64,000 bases of DNA from Pegea sp. RAD2-039. Taxonomy: Eukaryota > Chordata > Thaliacea > Salpida > Salpidae. Numbering within the stretch: position 1 is the stretch's first letter; every line of letters starts with the position of its first letter. A program made the position numbers and the translations under genes. The notes beneath the pieces were generated by a model that saw nothing but the letters and a program-made list of their open reading frames with translations, made no database searches and was not told the origin of the DNA. The DNA is taken from contig JAQGEQ010000058.1 of NCBI GenBank assembly GCA_034620365.1, positions 186,001 to 250,000 of the forward strand, in the 5' to 3' direction. Positions 36,896-48,344 of this stretch are shown here, in pieces.

Positions 36896-38679
36896 GATCA
36901 GAAAATTTTTTTATTTCTCTACCTCTTAATTTGTACAAAATGTTTTTTTATCTTCCCGCTCTCGATTGCCACCTGGTGGTGAGATGATGAAGACCTCTTA
37001 AAAACCAACTCTCCTCAACTCTAACTATATTTGTCACCTCGCTATTTTAGCCCCGGGGCTTCCCCGGGCAATCACGCGCGTTTAGGTGCTTCTGTTTGAT
37101 TAGTGCGTCTATTTCTACCTCTTCTAATGTTTGGATTACAACAGCCTCAAATAAGCGGTCACATTATCAGTGTGACGTCATCAACTTCTGACGTCACTGA
37201 CCGAATGTTTTGAGACGTCCTGTAAATATTATTTAATTATTTTCTACCTGAGAATGTCAGCCACAATGTACGTGAAGCAGGTATCTTGGACTTGACAAAG
37301 GAAGTTTTGTAAATCACATTCATTTGTAAATGAATTTTTCGAATCAATTTTTAGAATCTTGTAAATGAAAAATATTCTCTAAATATTCGATAAACAAACT
37401 CATTTATATATTTTTTTATCTTCTTGTGTCTTGTCTCATTTAAACCTCTTCATAGATAACACATTTAATTAAATAATTTTAAAATATTCAACTGACGAAG
37501 TCTTTATCAAAATTGATTTTTTTTCAACAAAAAAAAACTTTATTTTTTAATTTTTCTGTTAAATCATATTTTTTACAGCTTTTAACTTGCAAGGTATTAT
37601 AATAAATTGTTTTGTTCAATTTGTTTTTTTATGTTTTTTTTTAAATTGTATTTACTAAACTCTGCTATCAGAATAAAAATAAATGAGTTTCAAGATGCTT
37701 TGTGAAAGATTTATTCACTTAATGAAAGTATTTTGATGAAAAATCCTTTTTCGTTTCAGTAAATATTTTCAAAATAAAAAAAGTATTTTTAATTCTAATT
37801 ATATTTAAAGAAAGTTCGCTAAATAAGATAAAAATCAAAGGTAATGATAGCAGCTTTTAAAACACTTAACAGTTAAACTTAAAACTTGTTAAGAAAGCGC
37901 AAAATAGTTTAAAACTAAAAACATGAATATTTTAAATAACTTTAATTTAAAAATTGTAAATAAACAAAAAAAAACAAAGTTTGTATCTTGTGTCGGTCAT
38001 CAAGACATCAGAAGACCTTGAAGCTTAAAAATCTCGTCAGTTGCGATATGATGAGGGTTTTGCTTCCATAAAACTAGTCAACAGTACTAGAAATCATCTG
38101 AACTTCTCAAATGTGTTTGCTTCTGGGAAGTAATTATCCGATTTTGTTGTCTAAAACGATGTTGTTTGCTTCTAGTTAGTTTCATTTGGTAATTAATAAA
38201 TAATCCTCTTGTAATTTGAAAGAAACAAATTATTTTTCAGATGTATTTAGAGTAGAAACTGACAAATGCAGTTTGTCCACAAAAATTCTTTAAATTTTCA
38301 AAGTAATTTTTTATTATTAGAAGGATCAAAAGATATCAGAATATAAGTATTTATTCTTAATAAGCCATTAATAATAAATCACTTTTTAATAAGTTAATTC
38401 TACAGAAATTATTATTAAAACAATTTTAAAAGGTGAAGCAACTAATTGAATACACAAAATTTGCATAAATAGCTTTTAGGGATAAAATTTTATTTCAAAA
38501 AAGGAATCTATGAAAAATGTTAACCTAAGTTTTCTAATAAAGAGCAACCTTAAGATAAAAAACTATCAAATAAAATTATCTGTAAGTCAAAATTGATACA
38601 TAGTGATAAAAAGAAAATAATAAAAAATCGAGTTACGTTTCAATATCAGTATTTTTACTATTACATGGTACTGCCATCT
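36896..38679. other. 3' flank of the Ig/FN3 gene and AT-rich spacer
   Basis: The first part to about 37200 is GC-richer, contains two TGACGTCA sites (37173, 37189) and a CCCCGGGG-type hairpin near 37053, and is probably the 3' UTR. After 37300 the DNA returns to very AT-rich sequence with no coding signal. Confidence 0.5.
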
Positions 38680-39070
38680 CCACATTAATCGCAAAAACGA
38701 AACATGCTATTGTGGAATCATAACTTTGGGTGGAATCATAAGTGTCATCTTCCATCAGCCTGCTTCATCGCTGTAGAAGCTCTTAAGGTTGGTCAGCATA
38801 CCTCTCTTGTGTCTAATCAATTGTCACTTTTCTTTCGGTCTAATGTTTGGTGACACGGACCAGTGAACTGGGACTGTGGGCTCAAGGTCAACGGCTTATA
38901 GATCTTATTTCTGGGTACTTCCACTAATTCTTTCTTTTTTTGAAAGAAACACAGATGATAGTTAAGAAAAATACTTTCTGCGCTTGATTAGTGACGTAAT
39001 GTACGCGAGATGGGTCTTGAACCCAAATGTGCCTGGCTCAATGAACTACTTGAAAATTAAGCTAACGTTT
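38680..39070 (-). mobile_element. Possible tRNA-derived SINE, minus strand
   Basis: On the minus strand a perfect tRNA-type B box (GGTTCAAGACC, plus 39013-39023) follows about 40 bp behind an A-box-like TTAGCTTAA (plus 39057-39065), the spacing of an internal RNA polymerase III promoter. The non-AT-rich stretch to about 38680 would be the body of the element. No second copy of this body is seen in the window, so the call is tentative. A decayed tRNA gene alone is the main alternative. Confidence 0.4.
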
Positions 39071-39139
39071 CGTCAACTTTAAAATATTACAGAAAAGGAG
39101 ATGAGAGTATAAAAGATGTAAAGTTAGTACATGGGGATA

Positions 39140-39492
39140 AGATGTGAAGATAAAATGTTTTAAGCCAAGGCAGAAATCATGGAGATTCAGCTGCTCCACG
39201 CCAGCCAGGTTATGCAGCGAAACAGCAGGGCTGATGCAGCTGCACCTAGATGTCGTCGCAGGAGTTACCAGAACGACACTGAGTATAGTGATACCTGTCT
39301 ACGGGGCTCCAATTCCGGCCTTGAATTTGGAGGTTTGTAAATCCTAGAAGTTTTATCATTTACTAGAATCATGAGGACCTTCTACCCGGGTCTTATGAAC
39401 TTTTAATTGTCACTAATATGTGTCCGCCCGGTCTCAAATTCAAGACCTTCCGTGTGTTAGGCGGGCGTGATAACCGCTACACTTCGGAAACG
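39140..39492 (-). mobile_element. tRNA-Val-derived SINE, minus strand copy
   Basis: The minus strand from 39491 to 39421 reads as a tRNA-Val(AAC)-like head: GTTTCCG acceptor half, GTGTAGCGGTTATCACGC D arm, CTAACAC anticodon loop, and CCGGGCGGACA at the 3' end. The T arm and part of the anticodon stem do not pair, so it is not a working tRNA. It continues into a body (to about 39140) that matches the element at 43015-43400 in opposite orientation, including a shared GTGTCGTTCTG and CTGCATAACCTGGCTGGCG-type segment. A tRNA head plus shared unrelated body is the definition of a SINE. Confidence 0.8.
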
Positions 39493-42178
39493 TTTAATGA
39501 ATGGACAAGATATGTAATTATCGAAAAATCTCAAGATATGAAAGAAGCTCTTGGATTTTATTATTTCTTTAGTGTCAGGCACCAGATGCAGAAAAAATCT
39601 TTTTAATCTAGTTGAAACAGATAGTTGTTAATATTTATCAATCATATGTTGTTAAGAATGTTTTATACCATTGCTAACAAACAAAGTTTACTTTAAAAAA
39701 TTGCTCAATTAAACTGTTCATTTCACTTCATCAAAGGATTATAAAACTGAGGTAGACGAATAGCAGCTAAAAAATCCATTTTTCTCCAAATACTGTAATC
39801 CAGTAACGAGTCTTTTGAATTCTTCTGTAATTATTTCTAATGTGGAAACAACTAAGAAAATTTTAGTTTTAACTCTCCAATTTCTTCAGATTTATGGTTT
39901 CAGATCCTTAAAATTGGATTTATTTTTTATCAAAATTAAATTTTATAATAATTAGTAATCGTTTGATGTTTTAGTATAGCTGCTTACAGCTGATTTTGAT
40001 TTACCTACATTTGAATGCGTTAAAATGATTCAATGAAAGACTGTGTTAAGAACTTTATAGAACTAAAACTTTTTTAGAATCATTTTCATAGTAGGTTCAA
40101 AAACCTATAACACATTATAGAAACTTTCTTAATCTTTGCTTATATTAACTTGCTAACTAAATTTAGCATATGCTTTCTGTGAAACACCTTTTTGAACTTT
40201 TATTCAATTTATAATTCAAAATACTTCTTTTTCTAAAAATCTTCAAACAATTATATCCAGTGGTTCAAGTTTTATTACTCAAGTACACATGATAAGAGAT
40301 TCTACTCCAAACAGCGTGGGATTTTCTTCATCTTATGACGTTATATTATTTTAGTTAATAAAAGGTTTTAGTTTTGTTTATAAATTAGCATATATTAGCA
40401 TATAAAAAATTTTTAGTTGATTAAAAATTAGTTTTTTAAACTTCCAGTGTCTGTTTTCAACATTTACATCACTTTCTATCATTAAATAATTTCAAAAATT
40501 TCACTTTCACCAATTTAAATTAGACAAAAAAATTCTACGAAGAGACGATGTAAAAATAAGCAGGTATAGTAAGTAGCTGCTGAAGATTGCATTGAATCTA
40601 CAAATAGCAGAATCGAAAACGGATGAAAATGAAATCAGAAGCAGATTAAGTGACATTGGAAGAAGAAAATGAAAAAGTAACTCAAAAGTTCACACCAACC
40701 CAAATACCCTTTAAGTTGTCAACCACATACTATACAAATTCTATTTGTTTATAAATCAAATTAAATAAACAATAAAACATTTAGATCGCATCATCTAAAA
40801 ATTGGTTAGATTTAAAGTTTTCTGGGTCTGTTTTACAAATGTTATTTTTGACTGTTAGTATCTCTGTTTTAATGACACAATCAGAAGTATTTGTTATCAA
40901 TTATTAACTAATTCCAACCAACTGACAAATAGCAACAACTTGTCAACACATGTGATATTTGTTTACCAGTGAAAAAATTAGAAGCTTCAGAATTGGCTTT
41001 AGCTCTTAATTTCTTACAAGTTTAGCTTATAAATTTGAACTGTTTATTTAATAGAAATCTTTAGCCACATTTTTTTCTCTAAGATTTTACAAACTTTGAA
41101 ACTGTTCTTTTCTATGCCAAGGTTAGTAGAAGCATAAAACAAAATCTGTGTAAATTTCAATTAAAAAAAAAAAACTTATTTGATATAAAATTAAAACCTG
41201 AATAATATCTAATCTCAATAATCTTTGTTATATCTCTACTTTAAGCATTCATTGTCCCTGCAAGACGGATAGATTAATTAAACTCGTTTTTTTAAAAGAA
41301 ATTTGTTTTAGATGAGTCTTTCTGCTCCTTGTTTTTATTTAATAAAACTTAAGATAGCTAGTTTTTAATATAGGTGGTTACATTTAATTATTTTGCACGG
41401 AGTATAACGAAAGATTATGAAAACTGTACAAGGTTTATAATAAGATAAACACTGAAACTAGCTAAATCTGAAAATATATCTTTAAATACTCAAAATAAAT
41501 AATTCTTTATACCTAACTATCATTTTTTTCTCATAATTCTGGTTTCATTTTAATTCATTTCTGAGTTACTTGTATTTGTCCAATAAAATATCATTAATAA
41601 ATGGTCAGCCGTTATCAACTAGCAAGCAATTATATGATTGGTCATTGAAACTTCACAAAACTCTACGACACAATTTGAATAATAAAATATTTCTGTTTCT
41701 AAAACTGTTTGAACTACTTGGCTGCTAATCTATTGTACTTTGAGGGCAATTATCTGACCGCCTGGTCATCGAAGATGCCTCACTATATTAAGCCACTAAA
41801 CGAGTAAAGAAATCACCTTCTCAATTAAGTTTCAAAAAATGATTTATTTTAAATTGAAAGAGAAATGTAACTTACAAAAAACTGAAACGAGTTAACATAT
41901 TTCAATAATAGAAAAATGTGAAACAACAAAACTAAGTGACAAATTTTCTTAAACTAAAAAAAAAGTTTGTTTTGGCCACTTATTCATCACTTTTGCACAG
42001 AATTCATCAAGAAAAAATGCATTTTTGAACGCTAAACAAAAACTCTAGAAAGATGTTTTTAATCTCAAATTTTTCACGCAAAATTTTTCTTAAAATTTTC
42101 TGCTGGATCGAAAGTTATAAACGCAAACTTTCTAAAATGTTTCTCTCGAAAAACAAATTTCAAATGGTAGCCAGAAAA
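39493..42178. other. AT-rich spacer with one dispersed repeat
   Basis: No exon recognised. It contains one copy of a dispersed repeat (41026-41337, listed separately). A plus-strand open frame at 42053-42487 lies mostly opposite the minus-strand gene at 42179-42683 and is treated as a shadow. Confidence 0.5.
41026..41337 (+). repeat. Dispersed repeat, copy A (~310 bp)
   Basis: This segment matches 52514-52821 in the same orientation over about 310 bp with scattered substitutions and small indels. Shared landmarks include TTATAAATTTGAACTG, GTAGAAGCATAAAAC, CCTGAATAATATCTAATC and GATGAGTCTTTC. No open frame or terminal inverted repeats were seen. It could be an unclassified SINE or MITE or a fragment of a larger element. 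Confidence 0.75.
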
Positions 42179-42683
42179 TTATTCTTGAAGTTCTTCTTTC
42201 TTACAATTATCAGGAAAGTTTCCATCCAACAAATCACCATCATCATCTCCAACAGTTGTCTCTTCTTCAACTTCATTTTCAAACACAATGTCTTCTTTCA
42301 AATGATCCACTTTTATATCAGCAATACGTCTAGTATAAGTACTCATCAATTTAACTACTTTCAATTCACGGTTGTATTTCTCAATATAAAAATTATCATG
42401 GAAGGCTGTCAATCCAAACTCAGTTTCTCGCAATCCAACAAAGTCTACAGCTATTGCTTTGTCAAAATCATCTCTGTAAGCAATTAATGATAACTGTGGT
42501 GGACTTCTTTTGTCTGAGTTTCTTTTGAGGTAAATGTTTATTTCTTCTTTTACAAGAAAAAAAGGTTCATCTCTTAGTGGACGAATGTGCCACGTGCAAT
42601 CAGAAGCATAAAAAATCAAATACAGGTGATAACTCCTTTTGGTAATAAATACTCAATATTTTTATTAATTGTTCGCAATCCAT
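42179..42683 (-). CDS. Unidentified small acidic protein
   Basis: I do not recognise this gene. A 146-codon open stretch (minus 42619-42179) is long for this AT-rich DNA and has mixed, non-repetitive composition. A two-exon model gives 147 aa: exon 1 minus 42683-42634 (start ATG; M-D-C-E-Q-L-I-K-I-L), intron GTTATC ... CTAAG, exon 2 minus 42572-42179, phases agreeing. The middle is a mixed beta-like sequence (P-P-Q-L-S-L-I-A-Y-R-D-D-F-D-K). The C-terminus is strongly acidic (E-V-E-E-E-T-T-V-G-D-D-D-G-D). There is no signal peptide or membrane segment. It could also be the last exon of a longer gene, or a domesticated transposon piece. The exon 1 choice is uncertain. Confidence 0.45.
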
Positions 42684-43014
42684 GAGCGAGTCTGAGTAGA
42701 ATTTTACAACTTCTGCGTTTATTTATATAATAAATAAATAATTTATTCTGTGTATAAGAACTATAAATATTTATAATAATTAATAGAAGCCTGCTAGAAA
42801 AATAATTGCAAGTAATAAATGGTAATAAAATATATTAAAATCTCCATGTTTATATAAATTTATTAAAGTCTATCGAATAAAAAGTCGATACAAAAAATTA
42901 GCCAAAAAACATCACACCAATTTCTAAACAATAATTTATTAATTAGACTTAGATAACTTCTATTTTAGATTTTATTCTTAATATCAAACTGCAATATTAA
43001 GAAATCATCAGGTC
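42684..43014. other. Short AT-rich spacer
   Basis: No feature seen. It would contain the promoter of the minus-strand gene ending at 42683 if that model is right. Confidence 0.4.
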
Positions 43015-43400
43015 TTTCTCTGCAGGGTATCGGTTATCACTTCCGCCTAACACACAGAAGGTCCTGAGTTCCAGCCCGGTCGGACATACATTTGAGACAG
43101 GAAAAGGTCCATAAAAACACGGGTAGAAGGGTCTCGTTAGTCTGGTTAATGACAACACTTGAAGCTGAAGGAAAATTTTAATTTTAAAGCTGGAGTTGGA
43201 TCCTCGAAGTAAGTTTGTCGCTGTATTTAGTGTCGTTCTGACATCTCCCGCAACGCCTACCGGTGTAGCTGCATAGTCCATTTGTTCCGCTGTATAACCT
43301 TGCTGGCGCGAAGAGAGGAATCTGCTGTATCTGTATCTCTATAACTTCTTGGCCCAAGTCACTTCCCTTTCTTCTTATTCCGTTCAACTGCACTGTTATA
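43015..43400 (+). mobile_element. tRNA-Val-derived SINE, plus strand copy
   Basis: Head at about 43020-43090: CGGTTATCAC D-arm segment, CGCCTAACACA anticodon loop of tRNA-Val(AAC), AGTTCCAGCCCGGTCGGACA T-arm and 3' half. The body to about 43400 matches, in inverted orientation, the element at 39140-39492: GGGTAGAAGG, TTTAGTGTCGTTCTG, GTAGCTGCATAG and TATAACCTTGCTGGCGCG. Minus-strand open frames across it (42997-43393) are by-products of the repeat. Confidence 0.8.
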
Positions 43401-44894
43401 AAAGTAGAAAACAGTAATATCTTATTATAAAAGCAACACTAATACAGTCATAAATGAGAAACACAAGCATGTAAGGAAGAAAGTTTGATTTAGTATACAA
43501 ATATAGAGTTAGCAGCGCGTATTTCTAATGATTATTCTTTAAAAATTGCAAATTTAAAAAAAATTATTTTTTCTTACAAATCATTTAAACTTTTGAGTTT
43601 AACCAAAATTTACCAGTTGCTTTGACTTAAGAGTTATAATATAACTCTTATAATATACAATTGGAAAACATGAAAACTATTGGACACAAAAGCTAACTGT
43701 TAATTACTTTATATTTCATCATATTTTAAAATAAAAAATACTATCTGTAAAAGTTTGAAACAGAAAACTATATTCTGACTTAATGATAAGATTTATAAAA
43801 CATAGTGAATGATATTAAAACAATTTTACTGGTTTTATATTCAATTTTTTTTAGACTTTGATTGAAATTTTAAGGAGTCCTTAATTCAATTAAATGTTAT
43901 TATAAATTATTAATAAAGTTGGAGTATACTTTGATACATAAAAAATTTGCATCTGATCGAACTAAAAGGTTATTATCTCCATTTCGAAAAAAGTAAAAAT
44001 AATGCACTGATTAGGAACATTTTTCAACTTTCAAAGCTGTGTTAAAATTTAAACTCTATCAATATATAGTATTTCAGTCTGCATTACATTAATTATAAAT
44101 GAAACTTAAATTTGTGCAATCAATTTTAGACATAAATCGGTAAATCAGTACAATCAAGCAATTTGTACAAAAGTTTATTGATCATTTTTATTTTCATGAA
44201 GTTTATAAAGGATTTTAACTACCTTTTAATTTGTTTGTTTGCTCTTGTTTAAAAAATGATTGATAAATAGCTGATTCAACTTTACTATTTTGTAAAAAAG
44301 CTTATTCAAAAATTTCAAAAAAATATTTTGTCAGTTTAAGAGAACACAGAGAATAGATGTAGAGCTGTTTTAATTACAAAAATCATCTTTCAAATCTCTC
44401 TAATTACCTTTCATTAGAATTTTTGTTTCTCAAAAGAACTCTGAAATCTACAATATTTGATAACATTTTAAAACTTATTTTTTTCTGATTTGGAAATCTA
44501 AAGAAAACTTTGAAATATTTGAGCTATCATGGAAAGGCTAGATGCTGCTTGAAAACTACCGTATTGTTCAAGTTTAAATCAAAGCAAGCCTTTCCAATCA
44601 TTCCCACTATAGGTTTCAATGTAGAAACTCTTTCACCAGGTGAAAGAGATTACTCTTGCTGTATGAGATGTTGATTGTCGGTATTCTATATGAAAGGCTT
44701 GAAAATACTCTCAGATTATAAACATCTGGTCTTCGCTGCTAACAGTTGTGATAAAGATCGATTTGACAAATCACGAAGAGGAGTTTCATACTATCACTTG
44801 GGAAGAAGAAATATTAAAAGTTCCTGTCACTATTCAAGCCTCAAGATGATAGTGTAAAGAAGGTTTAACTGCTGGAGGATAACCCAATATGAGC
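43401..44894. other. Spacer; unexplained less AT-rich segment near its end
   Basis: No gene recognised. Between about 44530 and 44890 the base composition rises and short open pieces occur in two frames (for example 44675-44857). It may be a decayed transposon or pseudogene, but I could not match it to any family. Confidence 0.4.
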
Positions 44895-45129
44895 ACGGAT
44901 GCTCTATCTAGATGGAAATATTTATATTTGGATAAGGTTATAAGTTACATTCTATTTTAATAAGTGCTTAGAAGTTTTGATATAGTTATTTCTAGGAAGT
45001 GATATGTATATTATATATATATTGCGGTTAGTGACACTAAAAATCTCTCATGAAAACTATGGTGGACCCAAATAAAACTGGCAAGACCTTATGTTCAAAT
45101 GTAAAGAAAAATCCTGACAAACTGACTTC

Positions 45130-45499
45130 ATCAAAAAAAGCTTGCAATGGCAATTGCTAATCCTTCAATAAAATTTGCTTTGGTGAAGATCCGGCAATAG
45201 AATGGCTTGAATGTCTCTCCTGGTTTCATCTCACCTGTAGTGATGTGAGCAAAAAAACTTACGATATATTTAATAAAAACCAGATAAAGCAAATGGGATT
45301 TAAATGGTTTTGCATTAAATGCAGAACCATGGACACAACAGCTCCCTCACCTAATTCTAATCAAAACTTATTATCCGACATCAGCAAATCTATATCCGCT
45401 CAATTAGCACGATGTTGCCAAGATCAATGGGAAAACTTCTGTGGACGAACTGGATGGCTCTACAAGGAAACAAGTCACATGGGCCTCGGTGGTCGGTGA
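45130..45499 (+). pseudogene. LINE ORF1 with PHD finger, broken
   Basis: The translation shows C-N-G-N-C, then C-F-G, E-C-L-S-W-F-H-L-T-C and W-F-C-I-K-C, the spacing of a C4HC3 PHD finger. A stop (TAA near 45160) interrupts it after the first Cys pair. PHD or similar zinc fingers are known in ORF1 proteins of some CR1-clade LINEs, where they are thought to help chromatin or nucleic-acid binding. Copy 1 has lost this region. The open frame after the stop runs to 45499. Confidence 0.7.
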
Positions 45500-45917
45500 T
45501 CTTGGTTCCGACAAAAGTGCTAGTATGCTGCATTTCAGGAAAGTTGGAACAAACGCAAGTTTCTTACCAAACTATATAAGCTACGGCTTGACAAAAAATT
45601 CTAGCGCATTAGAGTAGCACGTGATATGTGTAAAGATGAGCGCTCAGAAAATAAGCGTCTTCTAAAAGAGATGTATAACCGAAATCAGAAGGAACAACCA
45701 ACTGATTTCAAATACAAAGTTCGAGGCCCACCATTGGCCTTGAGAGTTGTCAAGGTTTTTTCAAAAAACGGAAGCGGCAAATAATCACTGGATCCACCTC
45801 TTCTTTTTTCAAACTATCTCCGGACACAATTGTTAATAACCAAGATATCAACTTACAGAAGCCCATCATCAAATCTCACAAGCGTCAAAATGACAATTCT
45901 TCTATCACATTTGGTAT

Positions 45918-46880
45918 GTTCTTCAACGCACGGTCGATTATTAAAAAAAAAATTTCAATTGAAAGCTCGTTTGAATTCCCAAGATTTTACATTTATTTTT
46001 ATTACTGAAACTTGGTTGAAACCGTTTTATCTTGATTCTTTTCTGGTTGACGGTAATCTTTTTTGTGTTTTGCGTTGTGATGGACTGTATAATAGAGTTT
46101 GCAAAAAGTAATTTACAAAATATTGCTTGCATTCAAAATCTCTCAAATTCAGATCGATACCATTAATTTTTCAGGGTTTGAATTTATCGCTTTTGATTTT
46201 CATAACTCAACGTCCAAATTTTCCTGTTTTATATGTACCTACCTACCACTCTCTAAAACTACTGATGAGGTTACTGTTAAGGCCTTGTTGAAGGCTCTGA
46301 AGATTGTTGTGGGTCCTAAGCTATATATTTTGGGGGATTTTAATTTTATTAAAATTGATTGGAATACCTCGAAGTAAGCATTTATTTGAAAACCGTTTAA
46401 CTTGGATAGCAATAATACTAATTCAGCTTTTCTAAGTCATGCCTGTGTAAGCTTCCTTAATGCCAATAATCTATCTCAGATGGTTACTTTTCCGACTTAA
46501 GTTAGTAATAATACTTTGGATCTTCTTATCACATCAAAACCTGAGAACATTATCTACGTTGATCTAAAAAAACCTTTTGCTCTGACATGCGAACACAATA
46601 TGATTGAATTCAAGCTTCATCAAACTTTTTTTATGAATGTTAAAACTTCAAGCAAAATGAATTTTTACTGTGGAAATTATAATGGTATTAACAAGTTTAT
46701 ATCAGATGTTGACTGGATTTATGTTTTCAACTCTTCCGAAGACATCAATACTATTTACTCAAGGTTTACTAACATACATAAAGAGTCAATCGAAAAATTC
46801 ATACTTTTTTATAGAATCAACAAAAAACCACATTTGATCAGATATGTAAAGAATTTACAATATTTAAAAAACCTCCTATA
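45918..46880 (+). pseudogene. LINE ORF2 endonuclease, broken
   Basis: Endonuclease domain of the LINE with N-A-R-S-I-I near the start, T-E-T-W, and an intact G-D-F-N motif (near 46330-46345). An insertion of A's near 45943 and a stop around 46110 break the first part; another stop follows 46375. The last third resumes at 46516-46880. Dead copy. Confidence 0.75.
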
Positions 46881-46914
46881 AAAACAAAATAAAACAGACC
46901 CTTCAATCAAATCT

Positions 46915-47723
46915 TTGTACAAAGATTTTTGTATAGTTTACAAGAAATTTATTTCTAATTTCTATTTAGGAAGAGAAATTGCAGTTTTATCTTCACCTAG
47001 GAAGAAAACGTTTTTTGGTTTCATAAATCGCAAGCTGAAGCCGAAATCTCAAATACCTCTTCTAATTGATAACAGCGAACGGCTTGCGATGGAACCAGAA
47101 AATAAAGCTGAGTTGCTAAACAATCAATTTAATATCGTTTTTATAACCGATGATGGCAATACTCCTTCTCTCTCCTACTTCGACATTCTTACAAATGTCT
47201 CTGAGATGGTAGATCTTGACATAACAATCGATATGGTATCTAAGGCTATTTCTTCCTTAAAATCGTCAGTTTCCAATATCCCAGATCAGATCCCAGCTTT
47301 GTTTTTAAGAAAAATTATTTTCAGTCCACATTTTTGAGATTAGTATACAGGAAACATAATATTAAATATAATAGTTATAAACATCGTCTCAGTTTCTTCA
47401 ATTTAGATACTTTGGAAATTCGACGAGTTAAATACGACTTAATTCTTATTTTTAAAATTATCCACAATTTAATTGACATTCAGTTTGACGATTTCTTTTC
47501 CATTAGTCCTCCCCTCAAGTTATATCAGCTCAGACGACACGCATCACATCTTAATAAGCATATATCAGCTGGTACATTGGTCCGAGCGAATTTTTTCTCA
47601 TACCGCACAATTAGTAGTTGGAACAAGCTGCCATCAGACATTGCCATGTCGGAGTCGCTCGCGTTGTTCAAAAAGAAGTTGAACCGATATAACATTGCCA
47701 ACATCGTCAATTCTAAACTGTGA
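46915..47723 (+). pseudogene. LINE ORF2 reverse transcriptase, core deleted
   Basis: The first frame (46915-47337) carries the linker and the start of the fingers of the reverse transcriptase, ending after F-L-R-K-I-I-F. A second frame (47334-47723) carries the C-terminal tail with Y-K-H-R-L-S-F-F-N-L-D-T-L-E-I-R-R, the typical post-palm region of LINE ORF2. The F-x-D-D catalytic motif and the rest of the palm are absent between them. Confidence 0.75.
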
Positions 47724-47927
47724 TTTTTCCTTTTTTATATTATTAACATTATATGTAATTGTTCACTGTTATATACTTTGAGTGATATCGAAAAAGCATG
47801 TGTCACATTCTTTGCTTTCTATATTTTTAACTAAATATATGTTATAGGTGAAAATGTGTGTTAGCGAGAGGTGTTCTCTTCAGGTATCCTCCTTCGCATT
47901 TATTGTAATAAATAAAAAAATATAAAT

Positions 47928-48344
47928 GTAACTAGATATTAAAAAACTGAGGAATTGTCATTTACCAACGATGTCATGCATCACAGCTTAAGTCTTTAAC
48001 TATTAATTTCCTGTTTGTAAAATGAACCCATAAAACGGAAACTCAAATAAAATTTAAACTTTTCAAATGGAATAGTAATTTTTATTGAAAATTCTCAAGT
48101 CAGCATTTCTGTACAAATAATAAACCAGATTAATATTTATTTACCATCAAGTAACAGACATACGACAAAAAAATAGATTATTCGATCGACGTAAAGCAAC
48201 GAGTATTATTTCTTATATTTTTATTATCTCTTTCTAGAGTAAAATAAGTTTAGGAAGTTTGAAAATGTATGTTACGTAATCCTCAAACATTAGATTGTTT
48301 TCTGGGTAAAATAAAATACATTTACATCGAACACTAGCTACTTG
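47928..48344. other. Short spacer, includes lipoxygenase 3' UTR
   Basis: No coding signal. It lies between the 3' end of the plus-strand LINE copy and the stop codon of the minus-strand lipoxygenase, so it should contain that gene's 3' UTR. Confidence 0.5.

Larger units (their letters stand above)
44895..47927 (+). mobile_element. CR1/jockey-like LINE, broken copy 2
   Basis: Second LINE relic, same strand and same family as 2350-5061 but more complete at the 5' side. Contents: ORF1 with a PHD-type zinc finger (about 45130-45330), endonuclease (45918-46375 and 46516-46880, broken by stops), N-terminal reverse transcriptase (46915-47330), then a direct jump to the C-terminal tail of ORF2 (47334-47723), 3' UTR and short A-rich tail. 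As in copy 1 the catalytic palm is missing, but the breakpoint differs: copy 2 stops earlier in the fingers and resumes earlier in the tail. Confidence 0.85.

Noticed and set aside
39421..39491. Functional tRNA-Val(AAC) gene
   Set aside because: The T arm does not pair, the anticodon stem has mismatches, and the sequence continues into a body shared with another SINE copy.
42053..42487. 144-codon plus-strand open frame
   Set aside because: Phe/Ile/Ser-rich translation; it lies mostly opposite the better minus-strand frame and lacks splice or domain support.
43629..43660. Small AT-rich palindrome around AGAGTTATAATATAACTCT
   Set aside because: Isolated short hairpins are expected by chance at this base composition.
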